Assembly: GCF_014282005.1 (NCBI RefSeq)
Contig: NZ_JACFTD010000018.1
Span: forward strand, 1 to 64,000
Length of the DNA: 64,000 nt
Source: Sporosarcina sp. BP05
GTDB lineage: Bacteria; Bacillota; Bacilli; Bacillales_A; Planococcaceae
Direction of reading: 5' to 3'
Numbering within the stretch: the first letter of the stretch is position 1; the number at the start of each line of letters is the position of its first letter. The notes under the pieces are model-generated. The model was not told the origin of the DNA. It did not search any database and worked only from the letters and a program-made list of their open reading frames with translations. This document shows, one piece after another, positions 1 to 8,806 of the stretch. The position numbers and the translations under genes were made by a program.

Positions 1-37
1 GAATAAGAAACGTCATATAAAGTTAACTGGTCTATAA

Positions 38-262
38 TTGGAATATGAGAGGGTGATTATAATAAATAAACGAAAGGAAGCTACGCCTAAATTCATAGTA
101 GTGATATCCATTATTTTCGGCTTATTTGTAATTATTCAAAGCGTTCAAGTTATTTACACGCCCCATACATTTGTAAGAGTTGTGAACTTAATATCTACAA
201 TCTTTGTATCTGGAGCAATCGGGGCCTTTATTAGAGAAATATTTATTTTAAAGAAAAAATAA
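38..262 (+). CDS. small two-TM membrane protein, start unclear
   Basis: The reading frame encodes about 65-74 residues with two hydrophobic segments (roughly residues 18-40 and 47-66) and a basic tail, so it is probably a small integral membrane protein. I recognise no family. The open frame begins at a TTG, but the only ribosome-site-like sequence (GAGAGGG at 47-53) lies inside the frame. It would best serve an ATA codon at 59 or 62, so the true start may have been lost. It may be a decaying gene. A dispersed host-type repeat begins about 30 bases downstream. Confidence 0.45.
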   Translation: MEYERVIIINKRKEATPKFIVVISIIFGLFVIIQSVQVIYTPHTFVRVVNLISTIFVSGAIGAFIREIFILKKK

Positions 263-290
263 ATATTAATTTCCTAAATATTAATTTATA

Positions 291-322
291 GCTTCAACTA
301 ACGGGGCAATTTAGTGGAAGAA
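291..322 (+). repeat. dispersed repeat D1, copy 1
   Basis: The sequence CTTCAACTAACGGGG followed by TTTAGTGGAAG is an imperfect inverted repeat. Related copies lie near 1257, 7775 (inverted), 10052, 56776, 57355, 58278, 61805 and 62121. It lies between two small genes and may act as a terminator or as a REP-like element. Confidence 0.6.
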
Positions 323-495
323 AAGGTCTTTGTAAAAATGATGTCGAATAGGTTAATATATGTAAATTTTCGAACGAAGAGAAGGTGTTTAAGGGGTACT
401 TTACTTAAAGTTGGGATTTGTACTTTTTATTGAATTAACGGGTTATCCGAATGGATAATGAAAAATTATGAGTAGTTGAAACTGGGAGGGTATAT

Positions 496-1230
496 ATGAA
501 ATATTTATATACGATTATCATACTTTCAATATTGATCATGGGTGGATGTTCTAATAATGGGTCTGAGAATAATTTAAAACAAGAAAATGAACAGTTAAAG
601 CAAGAAAATGCAAAGTTATCAGTAGTTAAAGAGGAATTAGAATTAGATTTGAAAATAGTTAGCTCTGAATCATCTAGGGAAAATGAACAATTAACTAGTG
701 AAATAAGTTCATTACAAGTCGAAAGTGAAGCGCAAAAGGAAACAATTAATCGTTATCAGAAGGCTTTTGAATTTTTAACTACCAATACGAATACTATTGC
801 CGATACTTTAAGTATCTTTTCAGCAGAAGAAGTTAAAAAAGGAAGCCATATTGCTGGATTAATCGTTTCTGATGCAGGAAAGGAGACGGCTAATGAGTCA
901 ACAAGTTATTATGTGAAATTTACAGGTGAATTTGAAGTCAGAGGCTCAATAATACACAATGTAATTGGAGGAAGTCAGTATTCTTTTTTAATTAAAGAAA
1001 ATTTCGAGAGAATACCACACACGTTAGAACAGTTTGAAAGAGGTAGCGTTTATTTTGATATTGAAAATGATGAGGAACTAAAAAAAATATTGGGCGACAA
1101 ATTAGAAGAATTACCCGAAGATGGTGAATTAGAAATAGAGGGCGTTTTTAAAAATTATTCTTTTAACTATGTTCCTGAAACGGATTTTCCAAGTTTTTCT
1201 GAATTTGTAGGATTGAAATCAGAGAACTAA
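496..1230 (+). CDS. coiled-coil lipoprotein of unknown function
   Basis: The protein has 244 residues. It starts with a lipoprotein signal: a short basic end, a hydrophobic stretch, then the lipobox ending MGGC at residues 15-18. A charged coiled coil follows at about residues 25-85, with heptad-like NLKQENEQLKQEN spacing. A globular C-terminal domain (about 90-244) matches nothing I recognise. A GGGAGG ribosome site precedes the ATG by 7 bases. The lipobox places it on the outer face of the membrane. It stands alone, with a dispersed repeat downstream. Confidence 0.8.
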   Translation: MKYLYTIIILSILIMGGCSNNGSENNLKQENEQLKQENAKLSVVKEELELDLKIVSSESSRENEQLTSEISSLQVESEAQKETINRYQKAFEFLTTNTNTIADTLSIFSAEEVKKGSHIAGLIVSDAGKETANESTSYYVKFTGEFEVRGSIIHNVIGGSQYSFLIKENFERIPHTLEQFERGSVYFDIENDEELKKILGDKLEELPEDGELEIEGVFKNYSFNYVPETDFPSFSEFVGLKSEN

Positions 1231-1256
1231 TTTTTGAATAGTGGATGGGTGTTTTC

Positions 1257-1375
1257 TTGTTAAGCTAACGTGGTGCTTTACTTCAATTTTGGGGTAAGCA
1301 CCCTTTTCTTATTGCGTAATGGAGTTAACTACTTCCGCGAACTGGCGTTATGTCACCCTAAGGTGCATGCAGCAT
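1257..1375 (+). repeat. dispersed repeat D1, long form
   Basis: This is the long form of the host-type repeat. A GGGGTAAGCACCC-like hairpin is followed by the recurring phrase GTAATGGAGTTAACTACTTC, then CGAACTGGCGTTATGT. The same phrase recurs at 57417-57470 and, more diverged, at 5279-5310 and 62170-62220. It appears non-coding. Confidence 0.6.
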
Positions 1376-1429
1376 ACACACTTAAAAAGGTCTATTTCTC
1401 TTACAACTCAGCTTTCGTACGTTAGAATT

Positions 1430-1738
1430 CTACTTACTCGATTTTGTAAAACCTATTTTTGAAAAATAGGTTTTCGGAAAAACAGCATCCATCATTTGTT
1501 CTTCTTTTAGGAGATGAAAGCGGGTCTCAGCAGTGGTTTGTCCTTTATATATTTTTAGTACCCCCAGCGATGGAAACGTTGTCTCATCCAACTTGTTGGT
1601 GATTAAAATGAAGGTGCTGAGGAGTTGTCGTTTCGTTTCCAACACGTCATGGGCAGGTTCGGATAAGTCTTGGTGAATGCGATACACGGTCTCTATTTCA
1701 ATCTGCTCATCCTTTTTGAGATAGCCTCGTTTGAGGTT
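1430..1738 (-). pseudogene. C-terminal remnant of a DDE transposase (IS1634/IS4-like)
   Basis: Translated on the minus strand, this gives about 100 residues resembling the C-terminal end of IS1634-type transposases: KRGYLKKDEQIE, then an alpha-helical stretch, then IYKGQTTAETRFHLLKEE, where the E of the DDE triad would fall. The frame is open beyond the first possible start near 1687, but the remaining 300 or more upstream residues are absent. It is therefore a truncated remnant, not a gene. Its first ~110 bases are repeated at 59307-59420, where the copy is even shorter. Confidence 0.65.
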
Positions 1739-1839
1739 TTTTTAATAATAGACCCACGCACTTATGTCATGAAATAAACATCCTATTTTCAGAAAAGTTA
1801 ATCATAATATGATATTATAGTATTAATTGGGGGGGTATT

Positions 1840-2220
1840 ATGAAAAAAATACTTTTAATTCTATTTATTCCACTTTTTCTTATAAGTTTAGCTGCGTGTA
1901 ACGAGAAGGGAAAAGTAATCACCTATCAAGGAGAAGGGGAAAATTGGAGAGCTAGTTATGTAATAACTGAGTCTAACCTTTCACATACTATCTTTTACAT
2001 CGGTAATGAAAAAGTTCCTGAAACGATAGATTATACTATTTCCCATAACTACCGAGGTAGAAACTTAGCTGTGAAAAACTATCCCCTAAATAAAGATGGC
2101 TTAATTGAATCAACAAAGCCAGATTCTACCGAAGATTCATTACATCAAGTGGATGAAAGTATTGCCGTGAAGATAAGTTGGGAAGGTAAAGAAGAAGTAC
2201 TTAATTTAAAGCGTAAATAG
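1840..2220 (+). CDS. small lipoprotein (intact copy)
   Basis: The protein has 126 residues with a clear lipoprotein signal: MKK, a hydrophobic stretch, then lipobox SLAAC with the cysteine at residue 20. The mature part is hydrophilic with probable beta strands. I recognise no family. The ribosome site GGGGGGG precedes ATG. Upstream, 1803-1830 holds a very AT-rich promoter-like tract with TATGATATTATAG. A second copy at 59517-59869 is broken by a 28-base deletion, so this is the functional version. Confidence 0.75.
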   Translation: MKKILLILFIPLFLISLAACNEKGKVITYQGEGENWRASYVITESNLSHTIFYIGNEKVPETIDYTISHNYRGRNLAVKNYPLNKDGLIESTKPDSTEDSLHQVDESIAVKISWEGKEEVLNLKRK

Positions 2221-2264
2221 ACTTACACAGAATTGAATGGGTTTACAGTATTTGTTCTTAAATC

Positions 2265-2270
2265 TATGAC
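2265..2270. repeat. target-site duplication TATGAC (left) of IS21 element 1
   Basis: TATGAC at 2265-2270 is repeated immediately after the right end at 5114-5119. The uninterrupted homologous segment at 59917-59927 carries it once, which confirms a 6-bp target duplication. Confidence 0.9.
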
Positions 2271-2452
2271 TGATTACAGCCACGTGAATGTACCACTGCT
2301 GCCATACTTTTTACCAGCGATTGCCACGTATTGTACCACTCATTGCCAACGAGTTTACCATTGAACGAAAAGGTGAGTATTGCGGACTGATCAAGCCAGT
2401 AAGTGCGGGGAAGAGAGCCATCGGAATGTTACCGTTCCAATGGCTCTCTATT

Positions 2453-2653
2453 TTATCTAAACCTTTTATTTTCTAATTGCTTGTCAATAATATCAATGGC
2501 CCAACGAACGAGTTCATCATGATCTATTGCCTCATCCTCAATCGATATGCAGGAAGGTAATAGTCTATCTTCTACCTTCATCATCACTTCATCAGGTAGA
2601 TACATGTGTAAAAAGTACCTAGCTATACGATTTTCAATTTCTGATGGAATCAT
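2453..2653 (-). CDS. accessory ORF downstream of istB
   Basis: This small acidic protein of 66 residues (MIPSEIENRIARYFLH...) starts by a 4-base overlap with the istB stop, so it should be translated with istB. It lies inside the IS ends. I recognise no domain; it is predicted to be helical and soluble. Similar small ORFs follow istB in some IS21 elements. Its role is unknown. Confidence 0.55.
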   Translation of the reverse strand: MIPSEIENRIARYFLHMYLPDEVMMKVEDRLLPSCISIEDEAIDHDELVRWAIDIIDKQLENKRFR

Positions 2654-3405
2654 TTAGACTCCCCCAATCCGTGACGCTCCCGCATGGAAACTTCTCCGTC
2701 TATCAATATTTGATAGGAATCATGGATAATTCTATCTAGGATAGCTTCCGCAATTGTTTCATTACCCAATTTTAAATGCCATCCACTAGGATCAATTTGT
2801 GAACAGTAAATAGTTGAAGCCGCTTTATGGCGGGATTCAGTAATCTCCAGCAGAGTTGTTGCTTCCTCCGTTGATAAATCTGTCAATAGCCATTCATCAA
2901 GAATCAAGAGATCAACCTTTGTATACTTTTTGATGCATTTACGATAGCTTCCATCTGCTGCTAGTTTTGCGAGTAGCAGTTCATCAAGTAATTCTGGTAA
3001 GCGAATATATTTCACTTGATAAGATTGTCGACAAGCAGAAATGCCGAGTGCCGTAGCTAAAAATGATTTTCCTGAACCAGTAGGTCCCTTCAATATAATG
3101 TTGTGACTGTCTTGGATATAGAGGCCGCTAGCTAGTGTCAAAATCATTTTTTTGTCTAGTCGACGGTCCTCATAGTACTCGATATCCTCAATACAAGCCT
3201 TTGAATTTAGAAAAGTAGCTGCTTTGATTAACCGTTGAAGCTTATTGCTCTTGCGACGAGAATATTCCAAATCAACGAGTAAAGAAAAACGATCTTCAAA
3301 ACTCATCTTTTGGAATTCTTTATTTGATGCTTGTTCCTTGTAAGCTTCCGACATACCAATCAATTTTAGCTCGTGTAATTTTGTTAATGTTTGTTCATTC
3401 ATCAT
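2650..3405 (-). CDS. istB: IS21-family helper ATPase IstB
   Basis: The 251-residue AAA+ ATPase assists the IstA transposase in strand transfer and target choice. The Walker A motif LKGPTGSGKS is at about residues 103-113 and Walker B LLILDEW at about 165. An N-terminal helical region (about 1-70) should contact IstA. It overlaps the end of istA by four bases (ATGA-type coupling), the usual IS21 arrangement. Length is normal and no damage is seen, so the element looks active. Confidence 0.93.
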   Translation of the reverse strand: MMNEQTLTKLHELKLIGMSEAYKEQASNKEFQKMSFEDRFSLLVDLEYSRRKSNKLQRLIKAATFLNSKACIEDIEYYEDRRLDKKMILTLASGLYIQDSHNIILKGPTGSGKSFLATALGISACRQSYQVKYIRLPELLDELLLAKLAADGSYRKCIKKYTKVDLLILDEWLLTDLSTEEATTLLEITESRHKAASTIYCSQIDPSGWHLKLGNETIAEAILDRIIHDSYQILIDGEVSMRERHGLGESK

Positions 3406-4952
3406 TTTTCTACACCTCCATAATAGGATGCGCCCCGCGTGAAGGCATGGTTATCCTTGCCGATTTCTGTTTCACGTATTATTTCTTGCTCGGCATCATC
3501 CTTTTTATTGGTCTTTAAAATCGTTTGAATATTTTTAACCGTAGGTCTTTTTGTAATAGAAAACACATTTTTACAAGCGCGCTCAATTTCATATTTTGTG
3601 TAACGATGCTCTGATTTTTTTAGTGAAAAGATAGATTGTAGCGCCTGTTTCTCAGTCTGATAAGTATCTAGAATATAACGAATGACTTTCAAGGTTGATG
3701 GACCGATAGCTCCAGCCCACTCTATTGCCGCTTCTGACGTTTGGTCTACGTATAATTTATGATTGTCTGGCATATGGTCACGAACCGTGGATAGTTGACC
3801 GAACCTACCATACAACCGTTTATGAGAAGCCACTCTCATGTGATTGAAAAGGATCTCAACGAAATCATCTGACAGTTTAATTTCGACTTGCTGATTGATA
3901 TACTCGTATGGAACAGAGTAAAACATGCTTTCAACAGAGATGTGATAATCTGGTCGTACTTTCGCTGTTTTCCATTCAGACATTTTGTAAGGTGTTAATG
4001 GAAGAGGGGAAAGCGCAAATTTCTCCTCTTCTTCAAACGCCGACAAACGACACCCCTCTTTACGGGTAAAAGGTCGCTGATTGAATTCATCCAACTTCAC
4101 CCAAACTTCTTTATTCAATTCATCAAGGCTGAAGCAGTGTGAATTTCTTAATGCCGCAATAATCCATGTAGAAATCACACCTACTGCACCTTCTACGCTG
4201 GCCTTATCTTTCGGTGTCCGAACACGTGCAGGCATGACAATCGTGCCGTAGTGGTCTGCCATTTCCTTGTAAGTAGGATTCAAGACTAATTCGCGCGATG
4301 TATGCTTTGTCACGCCTGTTTTAAGATTGTCTGGGACTACAATCTGTGTAACGCCTCCAAAATACTTATACGCATGATTATGAGCTGTAATCCATGAATG
4401 TAAGTCCATAGATAAGGTAGCTTCTGCATATGCAAACTGACTGCACGGCAGTGTCGCAACGTAAACATATGCCTTTATCTTTTCACCGGTATCCCTATCA
4501 ATGATAAAAGATGTGGACCCTGCCCAATCGACTTCCATAATCTCGCCTGGTTTTCTACGTATACGCAGGGTAGCTTTGTACTTATCTGCATACTTACTGT
4601 AATGCCGCACAAAACTGCGATACGAGTAGGGAATCTTATGATTCGTTCGGCACTCAACCTCATATTCGTGATGGAGAAGCGATAGTGTTACATTCGGCTT
4701 CGCTAATTCCTTATGAATATAGTCAAATTTCAGTGGCTGTCGACCCGAAGACTCTAACGTTTTTTCTGGAAATAGAAACTCTTCGATCCATTGGCTCGTC
4801 ATTACCTCCTCTAAAGGACAGACTAATCCTTTCATTTCAGCGAGATTGATGACCTCTGTTACTTTTTGACGAGAGTGTCCTGTACTTGCGGTAATGCCCC
4901 TCAAACTGATCCCTTCAGCGTGTAGTTCCAATATCTTTCGATAATGAATCAT
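3402..4952 (-). CDS. istA: IS21-family transposase IstA
   Basis: The 516-residue DDE transposase has an N-terminal helix-turn-helix (about residues 10-45, RGITASTGHSRQKV) that binds the IS ends. The catalytic core is at about 135-300 and includes MEVDWAGS with the first Asp, VVPDNLKTGV with the second, and the final Glu in KASVEGAVG. A beta-barrel C-terminal domain follows. It is the first gene of the istA-istB operon, transcribed leftwards from just inside the right end. The reading frame is intact. Confidence 0.93.
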   Translation of the reverse strand: MIHYRKILELHAEGISLRGITASTGHSRQKVTEVINLAEMKGLVCPLEEVMTSQWIEEFLFPEKTLESSGRQPLKFDYIHKELAKPNVTLSLLHHEYEVECRTNHKIPYSYRSFVRHYSKYADKYKATLRIRRKPGEIMEVDWAGSTSFIIDRDTGEKIKAYVYVATLPCSQFAYAEATLSMDLHSWITAHNHAYKYFGGVTQIVVPDNLKTGVTKHTSRELVLNPTYKEMADHYGTIVMPARVRTPKDKASVEGAVGVISTWIIAALRNSHCFSLDELNKEVWVKLDEFNQRPFTRKEGCRLSAFEEEEKFALSPLPLTPYKMSEWKTAKVRPDYHISVESMFYSVPYEYINQQVEIKLSDDFVEILFNHMRVASHKRLYGRFGQLSTVRDHMPDNHKLYVDQTSEAAIEWAGAIGPSTLKVIRYILDTYQTEKQALQSIFSLKKSEHRYTKYEIERACKNVFSITKRPTVKNIQTILKTNKKDDAEQEIIRETEIGKDNHAFTRGASYYGGVEK

Positions 4953-5113
4953 ACAAAAAAACCTCCTGTATAAGCAATGTCACACCAGTAGGTGTGCTCA
5001 TTAATTATACAAAAGGTATGATGTGGTAAAGGCTTTGTCACTCACTGGTACAATCCCTGTCACTTGGTGGTAAAAAACATGTCACGAGTGGTACATTTCA
5101 TTGGCTGTAATCA

Positions 5114-5219
5114 TATGACACCAGAAAATAGAAAAGCCTCGCACTATTTTCTGGATTTTTTATGCATAACTTTAAAATCGAAAGTGACCAATCTAACACA
5201 ATGGAAATATGTAAGATTT
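5114..5219 (+). repeat. direct repeat copy A (right part) after the IS
   Basis: Homology to copy B resumes here (59922-60016): AGAAAAGCCTCGCACTATTT and AATCTAACACAATGGAAATA are shared. A weaker third copy of the second half lies at 6905-6975 upstream of the murJ-like gene. Confidence 0.8.
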
Positions 5220-5222
5220 GCG

Positions 5223-5260
5223 AAAAGTCCCTCTTTCATTTAGAAAGGGAGACTTTTTTC
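5223..5260 (+). terminator. rho-independent terminator
   Basis: AAAAGTCCCTCTTTC pairs with GAAAGGGAGACTTTT across a 5-base loop and is followed by a T run. It would end rightward transcription coming from the lipoprotein/IS side. Confidence 0.75.
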
Positions 5261-5354
5261 TATTGCATGTGTCATAACTTATTGAGTAATGAAGTTAACT
5301 ACTTCCATGAACTTTTGATTTATCTATTAAAAAGCATAAAAGAATTAGCTACAT

Positions 5355-6638
5355 TTAAAATTTCCATTTCACCCTCGCATAAATAACAAGCATCATGAAG
5401 TTCGCCACGGCACTAATAACCGTCCCGTAAGCAATCGCCGAAGCACCAAATGAGCCCATCATCAAATAAATAACCGCTACATTAATGCCTAAGACGCTAA
5501 TCACACTAAATATTACCGGCACCATTGAATTGGCTTTTGCATAGTAGAATCGAGTGATATAAGTATTCGCAGCGAGGAAAAACATTGATAACGAAAATGC
5601 GCGAAATATCGGTATCGTTAGCAAGACCGATTCCCTTGTAAATTCCCCACGTTCGAAAACAAGACTGATAAGCGGTTCTGCAAAAAAGTAAGCGACAGCC
5701 ATCGTTGGAACGAGTAGTACGACTAGATAGAGCAATCCCTTTTTATAGAGCGCACGGATAGTCTCCATGTCGCCCTCTCCCTCTTTTCTACTGAGGAGAG
5801 GATAAATGACGGTCGTCACTGCGGTCATCAAGATTGCCTGCGGAAGGCCAGTCGATTTCGAGGCAATGTTAACCGCAGTAACCACCCCTTCTCCAAACCG
5901 CTCAGATACAATCCTATGAATGAGAATATAGAACTGTAACGAAGCTCCACCGAACAATATCGGCAAAGCGATAACCCATAACCTCTTAACATCTTCAGAC
6001 GTGCCAAAAGATAGTTTCAACGAATAGAGTTTCGATTTCCGAAGTCCTGAATAAAGAAATCCACCCATTAACAGTGCACCAAACAATGCACCAATCCCAT
6101 ATGATTCAGGTCCGAAATAACTGGTTAACAAGACAGCTATTCCGACAAAGGCTGCATTATATAGAAGAACCGCAATACTAGACAGGTTGTATTTACCGTT
6201 TACATTAAGCACTCCGCTCATCCATGTCGATAGGACAAGAATGATTGAAGATGGCATCATCCAAAGGTATAGATTACGTACCAATGCATACTCTTCAGCA
6301 CTCTGATTCTTGAAGAATAGTCTCAAAGTTGGATCTGTAAAGATGATTAACGTAACTGTTATGGAAACTGCAGTGACAAGAACAGTCGTAAGCGACTTTC
6401 GAACGTACAAAACCTTATCTAATTTCGTCGAATGATAGACGGATATAAATGCTGTCGTTAATCCACCACCAACAACGAGGTAAATAAAATTCGGAATTGT
6501 ATACGCTTTTGCAATTGCATCAGCTGTAGTCGACATACCATACTGATTCGTTATCGCTATTTCCCTAATAAAACCAAGTAACCTGGCCAGTATATTAATG
6601 ATCGCAACTGCCCCAACAATTTTCATCATTTTATTCAT
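5355..6638 (-). CDS. MurJ/MviN-family lipid II flippase-like protein
   Basis: The 427-residue polytopic membrane protein has about 12 hydrophobic segments. The N-terminus carries the family pattern ARLLGFIREIAITNQYG followed by STTADA and AYTIPNFIYLVVGGG, typical of MurJ/MviN (MOP superfamily). MurJ flips lipid II, the peptidoglycan precursor, across the cytoplasmic membrane. It is shorter than the usual ~500-residue MurJ because it ends after about 12 helices. It stands alone. Host-type repeats lie on both sides (5190-5330 and 6905-7070), so this is probably a host-derived or accessory paralogue. Confidence 0.8.
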   Translation of the reverse strand: MNKMMKIVGAVAIINILARLLGFIREIAITNQYGMSTTADAIAKAYTIPNFIYLVVGGGLTTAFISVYHSTKLDKVLYVRKSLTTVLVTAVSITVTLIIFTDPTLRLFFKNQSAEEYALVRNLYLWMMPSSIILVLSTWMSGVLNVNGKYNLSSIAVLLYNAAFVGIAVLLTSYFGPESYGIGALFGALLMGGFLYSGLRKSKLYSLKLSFGTSEDVKRLWVIALPILFGGASLQFYILIHRIVSERFGEGVVTAVNIASKSTGLPQAILMTAVTTVIYPLLSRKEGEGDMETIRALYKKGLLYLVVLLVPTMAVAYFFAEPLISLVFERGEFTRESVLLTIPIFRAFSLSMFFLAANTYITRFYYAKANSMVPVIFSVISVLGINVAVIYLMMGSFGASAIAYGTVISAVANFMMLVIYARVKWKF

Positions 6639-7018
6639 TAATACAACCTGACCTTTCTCGGCAGAACGTTAAATCAACGACAAGTTCCCTAAAGTATTGT
6701 CATACCAATACTTAGTAATTTCCATTTGCTTAGCTGTTTCATCAATTCTATCAGAACTATCATTCAAGCACACTTACCCCAAGCATTTCACTGAAACCTG
6801 AGGATAAAAGGAAACTTGAATACTATGTCTTATCTATCAAGTCGTTTACATCGATCATGATAGTTTAAAGAAAGATCCAGATGTATTTTAGTTCACTCGA
6901 AAAAATACGAATCTAATACAATGCAACTATGTTAAATTCAGAAAGGGAGACTTTTATATATATTGTAAGTGTCATAACCTTTGAGTTTTGACACCTTAAC
7001 TTAAAAGTTGTTAGAGTA

Positions 7019-7070
7019 GGTGTCACTTTTGGAGTTAATTTGCACCTATTTCAAGTGCTATTTTGCACCA
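7019..7070 (+). repeat. dispersed repeat D2, copy 1
   Basis: This copy contains GAGTTAATTTGCACCTATTT then CAAGTGCTATTTTGCACC. Copies occur inverted at 10331-10380 and direct at 56178-56208. It appears non-coding. Confidence 0.6.
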
Positions 7071-7082
7071 AAAATAAATAAT

Positions 7083-7128
7083 AAAGCCTAATTTCCCTTT
7101 TAAATGATAGGGAAATTAGGCTTTTGAT
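7083..7128 (-). terminator. bidirectional terminator
   Basis: AAAGCCTAATTTCCC pairs with GGGAAATTAGGCTTT around a 14-base loop. T or A runs on both sides would allow it to end the leftward transcript of the 7190-7669 gene. Confidence 0.8.
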
Positions 7129-7189
7129 GTTCAACAAACGCACCCGAATGTTGAATACCATTCCAATCTTCGAATGATTATCATAACAA

Positions 7190-7669
7190 TTATTCTTTTA
7201 CACAGATTAAATTTAAGGGCGTGCTGTTGCTGGAAGTTTTATCTGTTTTAAATTCGGTGTCTTCTCTTTTAATCTGAAAGGAACCATATAACTTTTCATT
7301 TTCACTTGATGAAACACTACCAAACCAATAAATATAGTTTTGAATACTTTCTCCTTTACAAAATAGAATAAGCACACGATCTTCTCGATATGCTACTGAA
7401 AAGTCGCTGATTCGATTTGCATCAATTCCATATTTCTTCTTTATTTCAGCTTTGTCCGTGTACGGAGTAACTAGTATTATATTGTCCCAATCACCATCTA
7501 CTATTTCGCTAAAATCAACATACTCGTTCTGTTGAACTTCTGATTTAATATTTGAAAGAATTGTATCACTTTCGTTTATTTTGTAAGTATTATACAATAC
7601 GACTGTTAATATAGTTAAAACCAAAAAAAACATTACATAAGTCAAGAGATTCCGAGACTTTAAATTCAT
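7190..7669 (-). CDS. membrane-anchored protein of unknown function
   Basis: The 159-residue protein has one N-terminal membrane anchor (about residues 8-27, LLTYVMFFLVLTILTVVLY) and an extracytoplasmic domain. I recognise no family. The start ATG follows GGAGCTG by 6-8 bases. It lies downstream of the PadR/membrane-protein cluster on the same strand and may be a loose operon partner. Confidence 0.7.
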   Translation of the reverse strand: MNLKSRNLLTYVMFFLVLTILTVVLYNTYKINESDTILSNIKSEVQQNEYVDFSEIVDGDWDNIILVTPYTDKAEIKKKYGIDANRISDFSVAYREDRVLILFCKGESIQNYIYWFGSVSSSENEKLYGSFQIKREDTEFKTDKTSSNSTPLNLICVKE

Positions 7670-7860
7670 TTTTTCAGCTCCTTTACTTCAATTGGATTAA
7701 TCTATTCCTTTACTTTATTACGTTTAAAGGCAATATAAGTTCCAATTAAATTGAAAGTAAAGTTTTTCGTTATCCAAGATAATGGCCCGTTAGTTGAATA
7801 AGGAACATTTCCTTAAAAACTAATTTTCATCTAACTCATTCACTACTTCCATGTTAAATA

Positions 7861-8583
7861 CTAACCAAAAGCTTTTAAGCGATTCCGATTGTAAAAACGA
7901 ACTGCACCCCAAAGAATAAATAAAACACCTGAAATAGCAAAGAAAATATAATAGAGAAACTCATATTTCAGATAACTATAGGTTTTATATTGCCATTCCG
8001 CACGCCATTCAGTTCCGACATTACCGTTGTAATCTACTCTCATCATACCTGATTCACCCGTATTTTCTTGCCCGTGAGTAAATACCTTTTCAACCGTACT
8101 TTTACCATCAACCTCTGAAACCTTTAAGAGTGCAAAGTAACTAATGTTTTCAAACCATTTTGAATTCCGTTCAATCATTTCTTCTAAGGCAAGTTTAGCT
8201 TCGGAAGTGAATTCAACCTTCGTTTGAAATGATTGTGTCACATTATCCATCATATCTAGGGTTTCACTGTATTTTTTATCCCCCATAAATAACGTAACTG
8301 AAACAACTAAACCTACCAATAAAAATATCATTGCTGAACGTAATAGCCTTTTTGCAAACTTTTTTTGAGATTGAAACATTGTTAATAACCCTATTGCAAT
8401 TTGTTTTTCATCTCCAAATCTATCTAAAGCAATAGAAACTGCTTCTTGCTCTGATTTTCCTTCTGCTTTTAACTCTTCAACAGTTTCTAATAAATGTGAA
8501 CGCATTTCTTGTTTCAACTCTTTTGCTTCTTTCCCACTTAAATGGGCATATATCGAGTTGACAAATTGATCAATTTGTTTCAA
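7861..8583 (-). CDS. HAAS/permease-prefix-type signalling membrane protein (second copy)
   Basis: The N-terminal ~60 residues (QIDQFVNSIYAHLSG...EMRSHLLETVEELKAEGKS) match the helical domain found in PadR-associated membrane proteins. It is followed by two membrane segments (about 90-110 and 215-235) with an extracellular domain between them. I chose the TTG at 8583, which follows GGAGGAG. The open frame extends further only because it runs into the remnant of an upstream padR. It is paralogous to the 8807-9643 gene. It probably transmits or anchors a PadR-controlled response, but its function is unknown. Confidence 0.75.
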   Translation of the reverse strand: MKQIDQFVNSIYAHLSGKEAKELKQEMRSHLLETVEELKAEGKSEQEAVSIALDRFGDEKQIAIGLLTMFQSQKKFAKRLLRSAMIFLLVGLVVSVTLFMGDKKYSETLDMMDNVTQSFQTKVEFTSEAKLALEEMIERNSKWFENISYFALLKVSEVDGKSTVEKVFTHGQENTGESGMMRVDYNGNVGTEWRAEWQYKTYSYLKYEFLYYIFFAISGVLFILWGAVRFYNRNRLKAFG

Positions 8584-8750
8584 TACCGTTCTCCTCCCTC
8601 TGAAAAACAAATCAATAATCTTCTTAACAAATCTCCATTCCTTACGTTTTTTTTAAATCCTTCTTCATCAAGTCTTGTAAGTTTATAAAATTTCCTCCTG
8701 GCCCTTGTTCATCACCCCAACAAGATTCGATCCATTTATTCTTTTCTAAT
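8584..8750 (-). pseudogene. decayed padR fragment
   Basis: The minus-strand translation yields recognisable pieces of the downstream PadR: KRLEKNKWIESCWGDEQGPGG, then a deletion/frameshift, then KRKEW-FVKKIIDLFF. These align with the intact PadR at 9630-9980. The N-terminal half is missing. The block lies exactly where a padR gene should precede the 7861-8583 gene, so an ancestral padR-membrane pair was duplicated and one regulator decayed. Confidence 0.75.
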
Positions 8751-8806
8751 CGCTTAGGGACAAAATAGAAAAGCACTATTGTTGTTACAATAAAGCACAC
8801 GTTTGT

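Larger units (their letters stand above)
1630..2270 (+). repeat. direct repeat copy A (left part), continuing at 5114-5219
   Basis: The segment from GTTTCGTTTCC to the IS insertion point matches 59307-59925 nearly base for base. It covers the end of the transposase remnant, a lipoprotein gene and the downstream spacer. Homology resumes after the IS21 element at 5114 and runs to about 5219. Copy B is at 59307-60016 in the same orientation, so the two copies bracket about 57 kb as direct repeats. Confidence 0.85.
2271..5113 (-). mobile_element. IS21-family insertion sequence, complete
   Basis: The element is 2843 bp. Its left end reads TGATTACAGCCA...TGAATGTACCACT. The right end is its inverse (AGTGGTACATTTCATTGGCTGTAATCA, given here in pieces: AGTGGTACATTTCA then TTGGCTGTAATCA). 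TG...CA termini, sub-terminal repeats of GGTAC/CACT type at 5040-5095, and an istA-istB pair are IS21 hallmarks. It is flanked by TATGAC direct repeats. The empty site is preserved in the duplicate segment at 59.92 kb, so the ends are known exactly. Confidence 0.92.
6639..7189. other. intergenic region with hairpins and repeats
   Basis: No gene is seen. The stretch holds the AATCTAATACAATG/AGAAAGGGAGACTTTT repeat (6905-6975), also found at 5190-5260. A TGACACC...GGTGTCA stem lies at 6988-7027, a copy of repeat D2 at 7019-7070, and a terminator at 7083-7128. Confidence 0.6.

Noticed and set aside
2288..2476. 62-codon plus-strand frame at the left IS21 end
   Set aside because: It starts inside the terminal repeats and opposes istB; no ribosome site.
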